From the NCBI GenBank assembly GCA_030998015.1, contig JARWMV010000012.1, forward strand, positions 264,857-328,856: 64,000 bases of DNA, written 5' to 3'. The stretch's first letter is position 1. Every line of letters starts with the position of its first letter. The stretch comes from Ceratorhiza oryzae-sativae. Its lineage: Eukaryota; Basidiomycota; Agaricomycetes; Cantharellales; Ceratobasidiaceae. Below the pieces are notes generated by a model that had not been told where the DNA came from, did no database searches, and worked only from the letters and a program-made list of their open reading frames with translations. The position numbers and the translations under genes were made by a program. Shown one piece after another: positions 33,214 through 43,117 of this stretch.

Positions 33214-33403
33214 GTACTCAGGGAAATCCATAGGTGCAATTGATGTTCATCAGGTGCAATGATTCCAGGAGTTAGTTCATTCATTCATTGCATGTAATTT
33301 ATGCAATGAACATGGGTTCATTTCCATCATGAACATCCATTGCATGCCATGAACACATGAACTAACCCCTGGATTCATTGCACCCACAGATTTCCCAGAG
33401 TAC
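33214..33403. mobile_element. Candidate 190-bp foldback/MITE
   Basis: GTACTCAGGGAAATCCATAG at the left end pairs with the right end (CTGTGGATTTCCC-like block and GAGTAC, 33387-33403) with few mismatches. Pairing continues inwards through GGTGCAATGATTCCAGG and GTTAGTTCAT. The left arm has an extra stretch of about 20 bp. The whole unit folds back on itself, as expected of a non-autonomous DNA transposon. Confidence 0.55.
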
Positions 33404-34063
33404 TTGCCAAGCGCCAAGAAAAAACTTGTCAATTTGACCTGTCACACAAAAAATTGCCTGGAAGATGCAAATCACCTCATAAAATTACATCAAAAGATGT
33501 TTTGACATTGCTTGTAGGCACAAAAAAATCTCATGTAAAAATAATAGTCCTTAGAGTGAGCCCAGACAGGTCCAGGCTTCTTGGTGGCCCAGGCCAGCTC
33601 TGATGGATGGACACTGCTGGGCTCCACATAAATGGTGTATAACAAGTCTATAGGATATGATATTGACACTCTGGGCCTTTGGGGATATCAGGCACCTTTT
33701 ACATGAAATCAACCAAGCTATATAATCAAAAATAGCCCCCAAAATGGGTGAGGAGGGATATATAAACTAGGTGTAGGCCCACAGTAAATGGCATTTGAAT
33801 ACACCTCATTCCCAGGCATACTAGAGCTGTCTTGTTTTCTCTTTCCTCAATGCCTAAAAGTCACACTTGAAAGTGGAACAACTTGTCCACTCAGCAGAAG
33901 GCTTCACCAGCCAAGTGTAGGTGTGCTTCTAGCAACAAACTCATTGATTCAGACCAGTTGGGGGCTCCTGAAATTGATTCTGGTATCAAGGTGGGAGATA
34001 TCAAGGTTGATGAAGGTGAGTTTGACAATACTGTTTGAAGGAGCACACAATCTGACTTACTGT

Positions 34064-34234
34064 GCAGACAGTAGAGATGTCAGGCAAGAAATTTGTTGGT
34101 TACCTGCACCTGCAGCCAGTAACTGGTGCCCTAAGACCCCTACCCACACCTGCACCTGCAACTGCAGCTGGTATGCTGGTATACCTGTGGTATCTGGCAT
34201 TTTACCTGCATTCCTGCTATTGCAGGTATACCCA
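34064..34234 (+). repeat. ACCTGCA-rich repeat, copy 1
   Basis: Dense ACCTGCA, CTGCAG and TGCAGGT words following GCAGACAGTAGAGATGTCAGG. The reverse complement of this arrangement is found at 35357-35548, so the two are members of one repeat family in opposite orientation. Internal inverted words allow hairpins. Confidence 0.55.
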
Positions 34235-35356
34235 TGGTTAAGTGTCACTGCAAGCTTACAATGTATATACCATAAAATAGGAAAAATTCATAGATTTCTA
34301 ATGATATATAACACATCCTGTACAAAACATTCTAGCACCTGTTGCAGTCCAAACAGTGTGGAGGTGAATCCATTAAAAGGGGGACACTTTTGCAAAACTC
34401 ATCACAACTGTTAGCCTATGTACTCATAAAGTGCGCAAAATTCACAGTTTTTCAACCATATATGTATCACATGTGGGAAAAATCCCAGTCATGAGATTGC
34501 ACAGCTTTTGTCCTGGAAAATCATCCCCAAATATGTGCAACCCTGATTTCAATGTCAAGGAGGCATTTCCAAGCAAATATAATGGTTCCAGTGGACTCAG
34601 AGTGTTAGAAAACCCCTATATTATATAGCATTGCACTCATAACTATGTCCCATGTAGGTGAACTCACTCCCTCTCCCATGATTTCCAGCTGATGCCCAGT
34701 TCCCCTGGGTCAGGACAAGCAAACTCACCAAATGGACATGTAGGTGAGCATTACAGGTCACTCTACTACAGTAATAAGGTGCTCTGAGTCCACCTGGATC
34801 ATCAGAAAACCTTCAAACTCCCTCAGACATGCTGGAGAGGGGATTCAGGTGTAATTTCAGTACTAAGGGGTATGCTTCCTCTGTTTCACCCTCTAAATCT
34901 TGTCCAAATGAGCAGAAATTTTGTAGGTAGCATCTCTTATACCTATCGCATCTATCTAGTACAAGGGAGCAGCATTTGCACAGCGGGATTCACTAGTAGA
35001 TTTTGGACTGTTAGGGGTTTCCCCCCCTGTATTTCCCCTATAGCTTTTGCTACAGTAATGCTATGAAGCTGAAACAAGTATATTTGAGCTCTCCTAACTC
35101 ATGCGTATCTAATGATATATATATGTTAAGTATTTGGTGAGTTTTGAAAGTGGCCACTAGTCTGCACTTTGGGGGGATTATTTTCTGAACATGTTTGCTT
35201 GCAATCCTCCCTTAGAAATTTTTTATCGCCTATGTTGTATATGCAGTTAGAAAGCTAGATTTTCACTATATTTTTTTAATGGTGCAATTTAAAAACAAGT
35301 GTGGCAACTTTTGTGTTACCTCATTCCACTCTTGCAGCCATTCTTGCTGCTCTCAC

Positions 35357-35548
35357 TGCACAGGTATCTGTGGGTATGGAGGCACTTGTTTGCAGGTTAC
35401 CACAGGTTACCTGCCTGGTTACCTGCAGGTTTGGGGCCATACCTGCACCCACACCTGCACCCTGCAGCAGGTATTTGCAGGTATTTTTACCTGCAGAACA
35501 CTGGTATGCCAGCTGCATGTTTCTCAGGTGACATCTCTAGCAGACAGT
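35357..35548 (-). repeat. ACCTGCA-rich repeat, copy 2 (inverted)
   Basis: It ends with TGACATCTCTAGCAGACAG, the reverse complement of the start of copy 1, after a run of CAGGTTACC, TACCTGCA and GCAGGTATTT words. It lies about 1.1 kb from copy 1. Confidence 0.55.
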
Positions 35549-35821
35549 TCATTCTTTTTTCCACCCCCACAACCTCTGACAGCAAACACAAACATATGTG
35601 CAACCTTTCTCATATTATCCCAATTGAAATCTAATACTTCAATTCACAGGAGAGCTGCATCAAGTTTGTTGACATTCTGCCAAGTGAACTGGAAGCAGAA
35701 TCAATGACCAAGGAGAAAGGGGATGATGGGATTGAGAAAAGTAAGTAAATTAGAAAGGATAGACATGCAAATAACTGAACACACCTAAATTCCTGTAGCT
35801 TACAGCAACAGAAATTGACAT

Positions 35822-37389
35822 ATGACTTGGAGCTCTAGAAAGGTGTCCCAGGTTCCACCAACTGCTCAAGCCCCATCAAACACTCCCCCTGTCACAAAAC
35901 CAAAGTGCAGACAGCCAAGGAAAATGGAAACCCCAAATCCTAAGACTCAACCTCAGCCTAAGACTCAGCAACCTTCTAAGTCAAAGTTGTTGGGGCCTAA
36001 GTCTAAGAAAACAACTACACAAGACAAACCCCCAAAGCCACTCCTGAAGTTGACTCTGAAGTTATTGGGATTGCTATTCCCACCTAAAGCCCAGCCTGAA
36101 GTAGAGCATGGAGAAGACTCAAATGAAGATGAGTACAATGAGTACCATGAGGAGGAACACAAAGTTGATGGTATGACCTTTTGACTCATATCACAATTGG
36201 CTGAGTTGATGAGTTGATGGACATTTTTGAACAGAGATGAAGGTTGAGATCACTCACTTGGCATTTGCTGTTGAGATTGACAGTGCTCACAAGACAATCA
36301 AAGTTGCTCACAACACTGAATACAATGCATTCCAGCTCAACATGGCCATACTTCTGGACAAATCAATCAGCAACATGAAGTGTGCCTACAGAATGCCAGG
36401 GGCAAAAAAGTCTGCATTTCCAAGTCATCTGAAAACAATTGCTCACTATCAGGGGGTGGTGTCTCTAGCTCACAAAGGTGTTGATGCAACTGTTGCAAAG
36501 TTAGAGGCAGTGTGTGGGATGGGAGTGCAGGTGGTAGCTCAGCATGACCAGCTGACTAACAAAATCAAAACTGATATGATCACAATTGTTGACCTTGCCA
36601 AGTCAAAATCTAATACCAAAGGCAAGCAGGGAGAAGGATCAAAGTCAAAGGTATTTTATTACTCATATTTTCCCTATGTTCTAGCTAGCTGACTTGAGAC
36701 AGGCTAACAAGAAATAAAACACAAGTTTGCCACAGCAGCATGCCTATGAGTTCATCAAGTACCAATGCCCCAAGTGTAGGACCTGCCACAAGAATTGTGG
36801 AATTGTTCCACTTCCAGGAAGGGATCCTGTACATGTTCCACTCACTGAGGAGTGTGTGGAGTTATGGGCTAGGCTCTTGGTAAGTCAACTTACAAGCTAG
36901 CTAATTGATGTTTATGCTCACTTGCTGGTGAAATAGGCTCTCAAGACTGGCTCCCATTACAGCCCAAATCCCCCTGATCAGGTTCTCTCAATGCTCAGAA
37001 ACAACTTCCTTACTCACTCTTGGAGCAGCCCCAATGGTCCCTCAGACTTAGAAACCTCCAACAACAAACAGTTGGTTGTTGCTTCAAAGCACACTGTGCC
37101 TGAAACAAGCCTCCCTTTCTCAACTTCTGCTTCTCCTGCCCAAGCCAGCTCTGTATTGGCTCCCACAAACAGCTTGGCAGCAGCTTTGACTTCCATGTTG
37201 GTGCCAATTGGACTTGTCATGCCACAGATGGTCATGAAATTGTTGCATTTTTCTGGTGCAAATCAAGTTGGAGGTCTTGGTACTTCAATTTTGCCCTCTC
37301 TCCCTAACCAGATGTTGCAGTTTTCTCAGTTGCTGGTGGTTATGTACAACTGTTATGGGTCAGGGTACACTAGAATATCTAGAGCTTAA
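35822..37389 (+). CDS. Unknown Cys-containing protein, truncated by an LTR fragment
   Basis: Four exons (35822-36170, 36235-36650, 36736-36879, 36937-37389) join in phase to 453 residues. The N-terminal 115 residues are Pro/Lys/Gln-rich (QPQPKTQQPSKSK) with an acidic stretch (HGEDSNEDEYNEYHEEEH). A middle domain (EMKVEITHLAFAVEID and following) lacks known motifs. The third exon has a cysteine cluster YQCPKCRTCHKNCG, possibly metal-binding. The last residues (after 37350) are read from the inserted LTR fragment, so the native C-terminus is lost. Low CpG suggests it has long been in a silenced repeat region. It may be a transposon gene or a lineage-specific host gene. I do not recognise the family. 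Confidence 0.55.
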
Positions 37390-37501
37390 GCAAGTGTAGA
37401 TATCTTAGTATACACTAATTGTACTCAATACTTCTTAGACTAGAGTAAGAAGGCCCAAAGTAGTTGCAATGCAATCAAGTAACACTCAAGGTAGTCTTAA
37501 T
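37351..37501 (-). mobile_element. Fragment of the 1.3 kb LTR family (R)
   Basis: TGTTATGGGTCAGGGTACAC and the following 150 bp match the terminal part of the LTRs at 57234 and 58784. The match stops at CTTAAT, where the LTR of the chromovirus begins, so this fragment was cut by that insertion or by recombination. Confidence 0.8.
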
Positions 37502-38155
37502 TGTCAAGACCCCTCTGTCTCTTCTGTTGTCTTGTTGATCCCTTAAGTAGTGGCTATGTTCTTATGTGTTTTCCTATAGTATATATTGATGTATCTAGTG
37601 TTATGTACAAGTGGCCCCTGTGGTTGACAAGATAAAGCAAGCTGGGGCCATCAGCCTTGCTTTGGTTTTCTTATATATCCTTGTGTGAGGTGAATCAGAC
37701 AGTTCCACAGTCAACAATGTTTACTGGTCATGTGATGTGAAGGGCAACTTGGTGATTGTTGATTGGGGGTCACATGATAGCATGAGGGGTTATGTAAGTC
37801 ACTCTTAGGGTTGTTGCAGCTCCAAATCTTATAGAGCCATGCAGGGTCCATGGGTCATGTGGTTTAAGTGCCCAAGTCACATGATAACTTGCTCCTTGCT
37901 CCAGGTTACAATGGAGAGAATTGCAGGAGTGAGTTGGGTAACCACAGTAAGCACCCATGTAAGTGCCAAAGTCATGTGACAACTTGCTCCTTGCTCCAAG
38001 TTACAAAGGAGAGAATTGCAGGAGTGAGTTGGGTAACCATGGTAAGCACCAGAGTCACATGACCTGTTTCTAGCTTGTTTTAACCATGGGGAAAATGCAA
38101 TACACTACAGGCTAGACTCCTTGTTACGTTATGACTGTTAGTTTGGGTCATAACA
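37502..38155 (-). repeat. 3' LTR of the chromovirus
   Basis: 654 bp, matching 47212-47855 almost throughout. It contains an internal tandem duplication of about 100 bp (two units with CTTGCTCCTTGCTCCA and GGAGAGAATTGCAGGAGTGA, about 37877-38060) and repeated TCATGTGA/TCACATGA words that may be regulatory. Confidence 0.92.
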
Positions 38156-38170
38156 TTATCCCCCTCTTTC
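38156..38170 (-). promoter_or_regulatory. Polypurine tract of the chromovirus
   Basis: On the element strand GAAAGAGGGGGATAA lies directly before the 3' LTR start TGTTATG. This is the expected place and composition of the plus-strand primer. It shows that the Rep gene to its right lies inside the retrotransposon. Confidence 0.75.
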
Positions 38171-38260
38171 ACTTGCATCTTGGAGGATTTCAAGATGTAA
38201 CACTCATTGTTGTTCCCTGGCCTCATGCCCCCCCCCTCTTTTTGTTAGCCTTCTTTCCCA

Positions 38261-38398
38261 TAAAAAAAAGGGGTAAATCTCATGCATTGAGGGGGTTAAG
38301 GGTGCTGAACTTGAACTCACAACCCTTGACCTGAAGTGGTTCATTTGGATGAGGTAAGTCACATCAGGCCAGGTCCCTTAACCCTTACACTACATGAG
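38261..38398 (-). mobile_element. Candidate tRNA-derived SINE
   Basis: On the minus strand TAGTGTAAGGG (A box, consensus TRGYNNARNNG) is followed about 65 nt later by GAGTTCAAGTTC (B-box-like, with CpG changed to CpA) and then by a run of eight T, a polymerase III terminator. The arrangement matches a tRNA-related SINE or a decayed tRNA gene. No clean cloverleaf was derived. Confidence 0.45.
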
Positions 38399-38503
38399 GT
38401 TATTTATCCTCCCCTTGCTTGCCACCATGGTTTTGACATGCCTGGGCTTGTCTTATCTGGTTAGGCTTCTAATGCTGGCATGCAATACCCAATACATAGT
38501 ATT

Positions 38504-39869
38504 TTATGGAAATACAAAGAACAGCAGGCTCCCTAAGTTTACCCATTCCACATTCTTTGCCACCCATCTTTCTCCTTCCTCTCCTTCTATGTCAGACCAG
38601 CATTTGGTGATGGCTGTCTGGCTGTTGCCCAGTATGATGGTTGGCTGGACCTTCATAGTTTTCACATGGCTGTAGCACCCTGTGAAGTCTGCTTCATACT
38701 GGCTCAGAGCCTTGAGTGAGTATTTGCCATTAGTGGCCACCATATCATCCAGGATCCAGATGTCAGCCTCTTCTGACAATGCACCCACATTCCATGTGTT
38801 GCACATTTGGCTGTGGGACCCCTTTGATTGCACATAGGCTGTCTTCCCTGTTCCTGTTTCTCCTTCAATTACTAGGATGCAGTGTTGCATTCCTGCCCTT
38901 CTTTCCTGCATTTCCTCCCCAAACCACTTGTCCACCTGGTCTACATGCCCCCTCTCCCCTGGTATCTCCAGTTCCACTGGAATCGCCTCAAGGAGTCCTG
39001 CATCCTTCTTGTATGTATAGTCTGCATATGCACATACAGAGTTCCATGCTGTTGTTAGTTGAAGGGGCTGGAGTCATTTGTATGTGTGGTAAAACTCCTC
39101 CTTGGTGGCAGCCACTACAATCTCCTCCCCATGCTCCAGGTCTGCTTGTTGCCTTGATTGCTTTCCTCCTTGTCCCTTTTGCAGAATCTCCTCCAATCCT
39201 TCAAGGGTCAGATCCCCTGCCATCAGATCTTCCACTTCCTCCCCATTTTCCCCCACAGCCTTCCATAGGTAGTTGAAGGCATCCTGTGCTGGATTCCCCC
39301 CCAGTCCATCCTTTAGATCCTTTGGCAGGATGTTGGGGTGATTCCCCTCAAAGTCCCAGAATCTGGTGTTCTGGGTGTTCCATCCACCCTTGCGTTCTTG
39401 GCTGATTGTTAGGGTGTGGATGTGGAGGGGGTACTCAGGGTTGTAGTTTGGTTCCTCAGCATTGTGCTGTTCTACTACTGCCAATGTGGCCCAGTGGTTG
39501 GGCCAGCTCCAGCAGAAGGCCTTGTACCTATGTATATGCATATATAAAAGGTTATTCTGCCAGGCTTCTTTTGTAGCAGGCTGCTTACCAAGCCACTAGC
39601 CCTGATGTTGGCTTGTCCCTCAACATACTCCATGTTAATAATGCTGCTTGAGATTGCACATAAAATTTCAGCATCTTGGTGCTGCTTTGCCCTTGCCACC
39701 TCTGCTCTTTGGGCTTGGGATCCATCAAGGTAGGCTGCAAAGAACTTAGCTCAGGGGGTGGGCTTGCTTCCCAGGGCCCTGGCAACAGCAAGACTGACCT
39801 CTGTAGTTTGTCTTGCTCACTTAGCTCTGGTGTTCCCTTGCTTGGTCCATTATTGATAAAGTTCATCAT
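38504..39869 (-). CDS. CRESS-DNA-type Rep protein (HUH endonuclease plus SF3 helicase), one in-frame stop
   Basis: Two exons (39869-39589, 39527-38504; 61-nt GT-AG intron) join in phase to about 434 codons. After 94 polar residues comes the endonuclease: motif I FCWSWPN, the HUH motif HIHT, FWDFEGNHPNI, and motif III YLWK with its Tyr nucleophile and Lys. The superfamily 3 helicase follows: Walker A GETGTGKT, Walker B IWILDDM, and motif C IILGNS with its Asn. Such proteins nick a stem-loop origin, stay bound to the 5' end and drive rolling-circle replication. One TGA (39071-39073, fitting CGA decay) interrupts the frame between the domains; otherwise it is complete. It lies on the retrotransposon sense strand between chromodomain and polypurine tract. 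The family resembles ssDNA-virus Reps found endogenised in fungi; which virus group is unclear. Confidence 0.85.
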
Positions 39870-40262
39870 GGGACAGTTGAGTATTGGATGGCTGGGGAGT
39901 GGGCATATGGGTGTGACATATCACTCCAGTTGGCATTGCCCCTTTAATAACTCTGTTTTCATTGTTTACTGGTCACATGATTGTTTCAACACTGCCCCTC
40001 TGGTTGGTGATGACACATCTCTGAGGGGTGCCCTTCCTTTGCTCCTCACATTGGCCTTTTTCCTCACTGACGCTCAGGGCCTCTGCTTGTTGTCTCTGGT
40101 CGGTGCCCCCTCTCTGACCCCTCCAGTATAACAGGATAGTGTATGGTCATGTGACTAGGCTGGGTCATGTGGCTCATTGTTTTGTTGTTTCGTGTTGTTG
40201 TCCAACTATGCAGGGCTTTTCTTTGCAACTCTGGCCCCCCCTTCCTTTTCATTCACTTCATC

Positions 40263-40768
40263 ATGCACAGTATCACCCTTAACTATGATCCACTGGACTG
40301 CACTTGCTGGTCTCTTCTTTCTGAGATTTATTGTGCCTACTGTGCTGCCATTTGTAATGCCACCCTTGCCAACTTTGAAAGTGGTGTGGGTGACTGGCTT
40401 ACAGTGGGCCTTCCCAGTATGTTCCTCTTTTTTTTTGTTTGGCATGCAACCTGGTTAACATTTCCCTGTTAGGTGCTGAGGAAATGGCTGAACACCTGGC
40501 TGCCCTTGCTGAGTTCTTTGAGGAGGGCTGGGCTCCCACTCCACATCCCCCTGAACCTTCTGGGTCTGAGGGGTCTGGGCCTCTCACTAACTTCATGTGT
40601 GATTACCCAGGGGGGGAGGCACCATGGCTTACCCACTCCTCTGCTGGTTGGATCTGGTCCAGGGGTGATTCCTCTAAGGATCAGCCCACTGGACGTGTCC
40701 CTGTGAAAAAGAGCAAACAGAAGGCTGATAAGCCTTATTCACAGGCTTCCTCTAGTAGATGGAGGTGA
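40263..40768 (+). CDS. Divergent 149-aa cargo protein, unknown
   Basis: Two exons (40263-40416, 40473-40768) with a GTATGT donor and TTAG acceptor join in phase to 149 residues, opposite in direction to Rep. The N-terminal part is Cys-rich (LDCTCW, YCAYCAAIC). The middle is acidic and helical (EEMAEHLAALAEFFEEGW), then Pro/Gly-rich, ending in a basic, Ser-rich tail (PVKKSKQKADKPYSQASSSR). No family recognised. The arrangement Rep-divergent-gene recalls ambisense CRESS genomes, in which the second gene encodes the capsid, but this protein is short for a capsid. Splicing in the antisense orientation argues for a gene with its own promoter. Confidence 0.5.
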
Positions 40769-41671
40769 TATTGTGTATTACCAGAATATATTTTACTAGT
40801 TTTCTGAGATACTTGTGGAGAAAGTAAGGGTCTGGATCATTTATGGTTTTCTTTGGTTTTGGGGGGCCCTGTGCAAGGAGTGGCTGCAGCTCCTCCTGTG
40901 ATGCTTCCTCCAGGTCCCTTGTCATTTCTTTGTTCTCCCACCCCTGCCATTCTCCAGTTGTCATAAGTCTTGGTGCCACCTTTTCTGGTTCCCCATTGCC
41001 TTCCAGAAGCACTAGGGATTCATGCTATCCCCAAGCTTTTGTAGTTCTTCTTCCTCCTCCCTGGGGTGGACCTGTAGCCAGTCTTTGAAATCTTTGGGGG
41101 TGGCCTCCTTCCTGGCAATTAGGTTGTACATGTCTGCCCTTGTTGTTGCTTCGAGGAGTCCCCAGTATGGGGCAGGTGGTAGTTCATGCCATTCCCTCAC
41201 TCATGTGTTCAGCCAATCCACCATATCCTTTGTTATCTCCCCTTCTTCCCTTGGCATGCTGATGGCTGGTTGCCCATTCCTTCCCTGCTGCTTGGCTGCT
41301 TTGGCCACTGCATCTACTGTGGAGCCAACCAGGTTATCTATTACATACATCTTGGTGCACATAATGGCTCTTTGTGTCTTTGGTGCCCCTGAGTGGCACC
41401 ATGTGAGGGGGCCTCTATTTGGGTCCAGATATACATGTGTGTTGATCCAGTTCTGCTCATCCCTTTCTTTCCAGGGAATATAGTCTAGATTAGCCCCAGG
41501 CAGGATCCTTTGTGCATACCTCTTCACTTCTTCCAGTGAAGACCATAGGTGGCATCCACCCAGGGCCCTCTGTTTTCAACTGATTTGAAAGGGTACTTCT
41601 TACCCCTCCAAATTGGGTCCTTTCAACTGAAGCTGCATATCCATCAGATAGTGGGTGTAGTGGTTGTTCAT
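40752..41671 (-). pseudogene. Unidentified ORF downstream of the chromodomain
   Basis: Starts MNNHYTHYLMDMQLQLKG at 41671. A short apparent intron or indel near 41595 leads into a long frame (SSLEEVKRYAQRILPGANLD and following), interrupted by one TGA near 41201 (again fitting CGA decay) and one frameshift near 41012. About 290 codons in total. Charged and polar, with segments ATTRADMYNLIARKEATPKD and QVHPREEEEELQKLG. No motif recognised. It is on the same strand as Pol and Rep and has decayed no more than they have, so it was probably a real ORF of the element or of the Rep-carrying insert. Confidence 0.45.
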
Positions 41672-41726
41672 GGTGAAGGTTGGGGGGGGGCTAGTGTTGG
41701 TAGGATGGTTATGGCAGGAGGGGTCA

Positions 41727-43117
41727 CTAAGTCCTGTCCCCCTTCCCTTGCCTTATATTCCTCTCCTCATCTGTTTGTTCTTGCTTCCCCCCTCTCAAGT
41801 CATTGATCCTATGACTCTGCTGTCCTGGTATTGGTGCATCTGGTAGGTGCTTGTGCAAGTCATCCAGCACCTCATTCATTTTGGCAAATTTGCTGGCACG
41901 TTCCATTGTGTCTTCTATTGGATCATACCCTTTCCACCTGATCTGGTAATACAGTTCACCTTCCACCATTCCCAGTTGACCACATGATCCACTTCATATT
42001 CCTCTTGCCCTTCCTCTGTTATGATTGGCAGAGGCTTTGCCTGGGTCCTTCCAAAATCTTTGTCCTCCTTGAATGGGGATAAGAGGTTTATGTGGAATAC
42101 ATTGTACCTTGATTGTTTTGGGTAGATCCAGGTGGTATGCATGTGAAGATATTTTTTCCATGATGGTGAAAGGGCCCCCTTTCCTATTGTCAAGTTTCTT
42201 TGAGGGATGTTTAGTGGATAGGTTAGTTAGCATTAACCATACTCTGTCCCCTACTTTGAACTCTGTCCCTTGACCTTCTATGCCTTTGTGGATTTCCATG
42301 GCTGCCTTAGCCTTGTCCCATATCTTCTTCATGTGGTTCTTCATCATTTCTGCTCCCAGCACCACCTGTCCTGTGCTGTCCTGCTTAGAATTTCCCATGC
42401 TAGCTTAGTGCCATAGACTGTTTCAAATGCTGATTGGCCTGTGGCTGTATTCTTGTGGTTGTTGTGACAAAATTCTGCTATTGGCAGCCATTTTGCCCAG
42501 TCATCTTGCCTGTAATTGCAGAAGGTTCTCAGAAATCCCTCCACCCATTGGTTTGTTCTTTCTGAAAGTCCATCAGTCTCTGGGTGAAAAGCTGTGGAGT
42601 ATCTAGGTTCTATCCCCAAGTTCTTGTATAATGCCCTTAGGAATTGGCTGTTAAATGTGGGTCCTCTGTTGGATACTGTTGTCTTAGGTGTTCTGTGCAG
42701 TTTCCAGACTTCCCTGATGAATATTTCTGCTAGGTCTTCTGCATTGGTTGATTCCATGCATGGGATGAAGTGTGCTTGTCTTGAGAAATGGTCCACTACT
42801 GTCAAAATGCTATCATAGCCTCTTGATATTGGTAATTTGACAATAAAGTCATATGCTATGTCCTCCCAGGGCTTTTCTGGTATTGGTAGGGGCTTAAGGG
42901 GTGCTGGTTGTTTGTGTTCCTTGCTTTGTTGGCAGACTTTGCAGGAGTTTACATATCTATTTACCTGTGCCTTCAATCCTGGCCAATAGTATTGCCTAGA
43001 TATGAGCTCCAGGGTCCAGGCATGCCCCTGGTGTCCTGCCACTGGTGAGTCATGGTGTCTGTCCAGTACTTCTAGATGTAAATTACTGTCCTCTGGTATA
43101 TAAATTTTCCCATCATA
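41727..43117 (-). pseudogene. Chromovirus integrase and chromodomain (broken)
   Basis: Integrase runs from about 43117 to 42344: the zinc-binding end CKVCQQSK, core with ITYD-like AYDFIVKL, then VSNRGPTF where the second catalytic Asp of the usual SDRGP is Asn, and the Glu in HPETDGLSERTNQ. The C-terminal part (GDRVWLMLTNL and following) continues in shifted frames to a chromodomain: EYEVDHVVN, frameshift near 41969, then LYYQIRWKGYDPIEDTMER. Integrase would insert the cDNA, and the chromodomain would direct it to methylated-histone heterochromatin. The D-to-N change and frameshifts make this copy inactive. An in-frame TGA at 43118 separates it from RNase H. Confidence 0.9.

Larger units (their letters stand above)
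33404..35821. other. CpG-poor region, possible upstream exons
   Basis: No confident gene. Plus-strand ORF 33788-34414 lacks motifs. The open segment 35648-35739 (ESCIKFVDILPSELEAES) has an AG before it and a GTAAGT donor after it, and could be an upstream exon of the gene at 35822, but the phases do not join. Two clusters of ACCTGCA/TGCAGGT are listed separately. Confidence 0.4.

Noticed and set aside
38490..38515. CATAGTATTTT near the Rep 3' end as a possible rolling-circle origin nonanucleotide
   Set aside because: No stable stem surrounds it, and the match to TAATATTAC-type sites is weak.
39475..39699. Alternate-frame ORF reading through the Rep intron
   Set aside because: The spliced frame from 39869 restores Rep motif I and keeps phase, so this frame is a shadow.
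40765..40785. TGTGTATTACC as a possible CRESS replication origin
   Set aside because: It resembles the nonanucleotide in part, but only a weak 5-bp stem can be drawn.
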